DNA of 64,000 bases from NCBI RefSeq assembly GCF_017357105.1, contig NZ_CP071596.1, positions 434,001-498,000 on the forward strand. Direction: 5' to 3'. A program made the translations under genes and the position numbers. Within the stretch, counting starts at the first letter, position 1, and every line of letters begins with the position of its first letter. This stretch comes from Natronosalvus caseinilyticus. Lineage in GTDB: Archaea > Halobacteriota > Halobacteria > Halobacteriales > Natrialbaceae. Positions 61,462 to 64,000 of the stretch are shown one piece after another. The notes beneath the pieces were generated by a model. That model saw nothing but the letters and a program-made list of their open reading frames with translations, was not told the origin of the DNA and did not search any database.

Positions 61462-64000
61462 AGTGTATTGACGTCGAGGATCGTAACCACTTCCCCCCGG
61501 CCACGAACCGTCGCCCCGCTCAGGCCTGGAAGCCCGCTCATGAACCCTTCGAACGGTTTGATGACGACCTCCTGTTGGCCGTGGACGACGTCGCAGTGAA
61601 GGGCGACCGACCGGACGTCGTCACGGATTCGGATCACCATTCCGTCGTGGGGGTCGGACGACGCCGGCGTCTCGAGTCGCTCGGCGAGTTCCACGACGGG
61701 AACGGGCGAGTCGCTCGAGGGAATCACCGGGTCGCCGTCGACGGTCTCGACGATCCGCGCGTCGTCGATGTCCTGGACGGCCTTGATCGGGACGCCGAAC
61801 TCCTCGCCGCCGATTTCGAAGAACAGGACGTCGGCGATGGCGACCGTCACGGGGAGTTCCATCGTGATCGTCGTCCCCTCGCCGGGCTCGCTGTCGACCG
61901 AGACGGTGCCGTCGAGGTCCTCGATCGTCCGCTTGACGACGTCCATCCCGACACCGCGGCCGCTGACGTCGGTCACTTCCGTCGCCGTCGAGAGTCCGGG
62001 GTGGAACACCAGGTCGTAGACCGCCTCGTCGTCCAGGTCCGCGGCCTCCTCGGCCGTGAGAACGTTGGATTCGACCGCCGCCTCGCGTAACTCCTCGGCG
62101 TCGAGGCCGCGACCGTCGTCGTGAATCCGAATCTGCACGCGGTCGCGGGCCCGCTCGGCCGTGAGTCTGACCGTCCCCTCACGGGGTTTCCCGGCCTCCT
62201 CGCGGACCGACGGCGCTTCGATACCGTGATCGACGGCGTTCCGAACCAGGTGGATGAGCGGGTCGCCGATCCGGTCGAGGATACTGCGGTCGAGTTCGAC
62301 CGATTCGCCCTCGGTCTCGAAGGCGACCGTCTTCTCCTGGTCGCGCGCGATGTCCCGAACCGTCCGGGGCAATCGGTTGGCGACCGTCTCGAGGGGGACC
62401 AGTCGGACGTCCATCACCGTGTCCTGGAGTTCGGCGGTGATGTCGTCCAGGTCGTCGAGTTCTCGACGGAGCGTCTTCGGATCGTCGTCCTGCTCGATGG
62501 TGTGACGGAGGCGGACGCGGGCGGTGACCAGCCCCTCGACGAGGTTGAGGAGCGTGTCGACTTGATCGACGTCGACGCGGATCGACTGCGCCTGGTCGGC
62601 GTTCGATTCCGAATCCGCCTCCTCGTCCGTTTCGGGTGCGTCGACGTCCTGAATCGGCATCGGCGGAACGTCCTCGTAGACGCGATTCGATTCCGCGGCG
62701 GTCGCGTCCCCGCCGTCTCTGTTCTCTGCAGCGCCGAAGGCAGCGGTGTTCGACGCGTCCGCGCCGGCCGTGAAGCCGTCCTCTGGAGGAGAGGCAGAAG
62801 CGTCGACGTCGAGGTCGTCGAAGTCGTCGGGGTCGCCAAGGTCGTCGACAGTATCGAGGTCGTCGGACTCGTCGAAGCCCCCGAGGTCGTCGGTATCCAT
62901 CGCAGAGGCCTCGAGTCCGGCGTCGTCCTCGAACGCGAACGCGTCGTCGTCCGCGTCGACGTCGAACGCCGTCGGTGCCGGCTGGTCGTCGACAAATGCG
63001 GTATCGTCCGGCGTCTCGAGATCGAGGCCCTCGTCCAGATCGTGGGCGGGATCGGGGTCCTTATCGACGTCGGCGTCAGCCTCGAGCGCCGAGTCGTCGA
63101 ACGAGACGTCCTGCTCGTCCTCGAGTGCCAGGTCGTCGACCGGATCGAATCCGAAATCAACCGCGAAGTCGTCTTCGGCCTCGTCCCGATCGATCGACTC
63201 GAGTTCCAGGTCGTCCTTGAGGTCCAGATCTTCATCCTCCAGGCCCAGAGCATCATCTTCGAGGCGCAATTCCTCATCTTCGAGGGCCCGATCCTCGTCC
63301 TCGAGAGCAACACCTTCGACGTCGAATTCCGCTCCCAAATCGTCGACGACGGAATCGTCGCCGGAACTCGATTCGGACTCGGCCGCCTCGTCGTCGGTTT
63401 CACCGAAGTCGACACCATCGAGGGCAGCGACGTCGGCCTCCCCGAGTTCGTCGACCTCCTCGGCGTCCGTCGCTTGCGCCTCGAGCGAGTCGGCGTCGGA
63501 CGCCTCGACGGGTTGCTCTGCGGCACTGTCGTCCGTGTCCAGGTCGAGGTCCGCATCGTCGAACGCGAACGCCTCGAAGTCGTCGTCAGTCGGGACGATC
63601 GAATCGTCGGCGTCAGCCGGTGTCGAACCTGTCTCTGTCTCCGTCTCCGTCTCCGCATCTGACTGTGCTTCCGCATCCGATTCCACACCCACATCCGACG
63701 ACAGCTCCACCGGGACATCGTCCAGATCGGACGACTCAGTGGCCGTCACCTCGCTATCGACGTCCGTCCGTTCGACGCCCTCGTCACTGGTCTCCTCGGC
63801 ATCGCTCTCGAGGTCCACGTCGTCGAACTCGTCGGCAAGCTCTTCGCCGAACTCGTCTTCGACCTCGAGGAAACTGTTGTCGTCGACGTCGACGTCGTCG
63901 CCGAGCAATTCGTCCATGTCGACCTCGTCGTCGCTGTCGAACTCGTCGAACTCGAGTTCGTCGAGTTCGTCCTGGAGTTCGTCGAAGCCGACCATCTCGA
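61458..64000 (-). CDS. cheA: Chemotaxis histidine kinase CheA, 5' end outside window
   Basis: The frame is open to the window edge; 845 residues are countable from the Met at 63993-63995, which need not be the true start. No HPt domain with its His is inside, so it must lie further upstream. The visible part starts with a very long acidic linker of about 430 residues, with LEDE-type repeats at 63180-63320, in place of a recognisable CheY-binding P2 domain. P3 dimerisation, P4 kinase (HLVRNAVDHGIE, HDDGRGLD, GRGVGMDVV) and P5 CheW-like (VLFFEIGGEEFGVPIKAVQD) domains follow. It phosphorylates CheY and CheB. Confidence 0.93.
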   Translation of the reverse strand, partial: EMVGFDELQDELDELEFDEFDSDDEVDMDELLGDDVDVDDNSFLEVEDEFGEELADEFDDVDLESDAEETSDEGVERTDVDSEVTATESSDLDDVPVELSSDVGVESDAEAQSDAETETETETGSTPADADDSIVPTDDDFEAFAFDDADLDLDTDDSAAEQPVEASDADSLEAQATDAEEVDELGEADVAALDGVDFGETDDEAAESESSSGDDSVVDDLGAEFDVEGVALEDEDRALEDEELRLEDDALGLEDEDLDLKDDLELESIDRDEAEDDFAVDFGFDPVDDLALEDEQDVSFDDSALEADADVDKDPDPAHDLDEGLDLETPDDTAFVDDQPAPTAFDVDADDDAFAFEDDAGLEASAMDTDDLGGFDESDDLDTVDDLGDPDDFDDLDVDASASPPEDGFTAGADASNTAAFGAAENRDGGDATAAESNRVYEDVPPMPIQDVDAPETDEEADSESNADQAQSIRVDVDQVDTLLNLVEGLVTARVRLRHTIEQDDDPKTLRRELDDLDDITAELQDTVMDVRLVPLETVANRLPRTVRDIARDQEKTVAFETEGESVELDRSILDRIGDPLIHLVRNAVDHGIEAPSVREEAGKPREGTVRLTAERARDRVQIRIHDDGRGLDAEELREAAVESNVLTAEEAADLDDEAVYDLVFHPGLSTATEVTDVSGRGVGMDVVKRTIEDLDGTVSVDSEPGEGTTITMELPVTVAIADVLFFEIGGEEFGVPIKAVQDIDDARIVETVDGDPVIPSSDSPVPVVELAERLETPASSDPHDGMVIRIRDDVRSVALHCDVVHGQQEVVIKPFEGFMSGLPGLSGATVRGRGEVVTILDVNTL

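Noticed and set aside
62121-63662. 513-codon open frame antisense to cheA
   Set aside because: The acidic linker of CheA reads as Val/Glu/Arg repeats on the other strand; no independent support.

Overview
The window is a chromosome segment from a haloarchaeon (class Halobacteria, probably Natrialbales-like). The evidence is high GC, very acidic proteins, Tat-type signal peptides, TATA boxes 25-32 nt before start codons (leaderless promoters), and archaeal genes: fused histone doublet, RPA-type ssDNA-binding protein, archaeosine tgtA, class I CCA enzyme, F420:NADPH reductase, KaiC-like ATPases, PilB3-type pilus genes and a che operon with CheC and CheD.

Layout. 1-9600: end of a DUF1684 gene, a SAM methyltransferase with a palindromic operator-like site upstream, haloarchaeal DUF genes, adenosylhomocysteinase, an MTA/SAH-deaminase-type amidohydrolase, and a KaiC ATPase-histidine kinase pair. 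9900-16800: SpoIIM-like membrane protein, two universal stress proteins, DHH phosphoesterase, manganese catalase, SPW-like membrane protein and a membrane-anchored ferredoxin. 16800-29200: tgtA, a large secreted acidic sequon-rich repeat protein, F420:NADPH reductase, thioredoxin, 5-formyl-THF cyclo-ligase-like protein, small conserved genes, threonine synthase, a Tat-exported beta-helix protein, and a tRNA-Arg followed by inverted copies of its own 3' end. 29300-32400: probable operon rpa-histone-histone deacetylase family protein, with a possible leader peptide. 32500-35850: Tat lipoprotein, cca, tRNA-Asn, moaB-like gene and a tRNA with CAT anticodon. 35900-38300: lower-GC accessory segment starting at a direct repeat of that tRNA's 3' end, with an integrase fragment, a DUF7563-like zinc finger and two type IV pilins. 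38300-41600: sulfatase-like protein and small proteins, several unlikely to be called by default gene finders. 41900-50970: pilus operon of a PilB-type ATPase with a long disordered tail, PilC, and five pilin-like proteins, mostly joined by start/stop overlaps. 52400-64000: two paralogous transducers, then on the other strand cheA (5' end outside), a 40-codon ORF, cheC, double-domain cheC, cheD and cheR.

How it fits together. The right third is a surface and motility block: pilus machine, two receptors, and the CheR, CheD, CheC and CheA proteins that would adapt and transmit receptor signals. Both receptors end in a long acidic tail closing with the same F-T-F-G peptide, which could be a docking tag, and the PilB tail carries six S-I-F motifs. 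The most notable features not explained by standard annotation are these linear-motif tails, the tRNA-linked repeat structures, the sequon-striped secreted protein and the set of small coupled ORFs.
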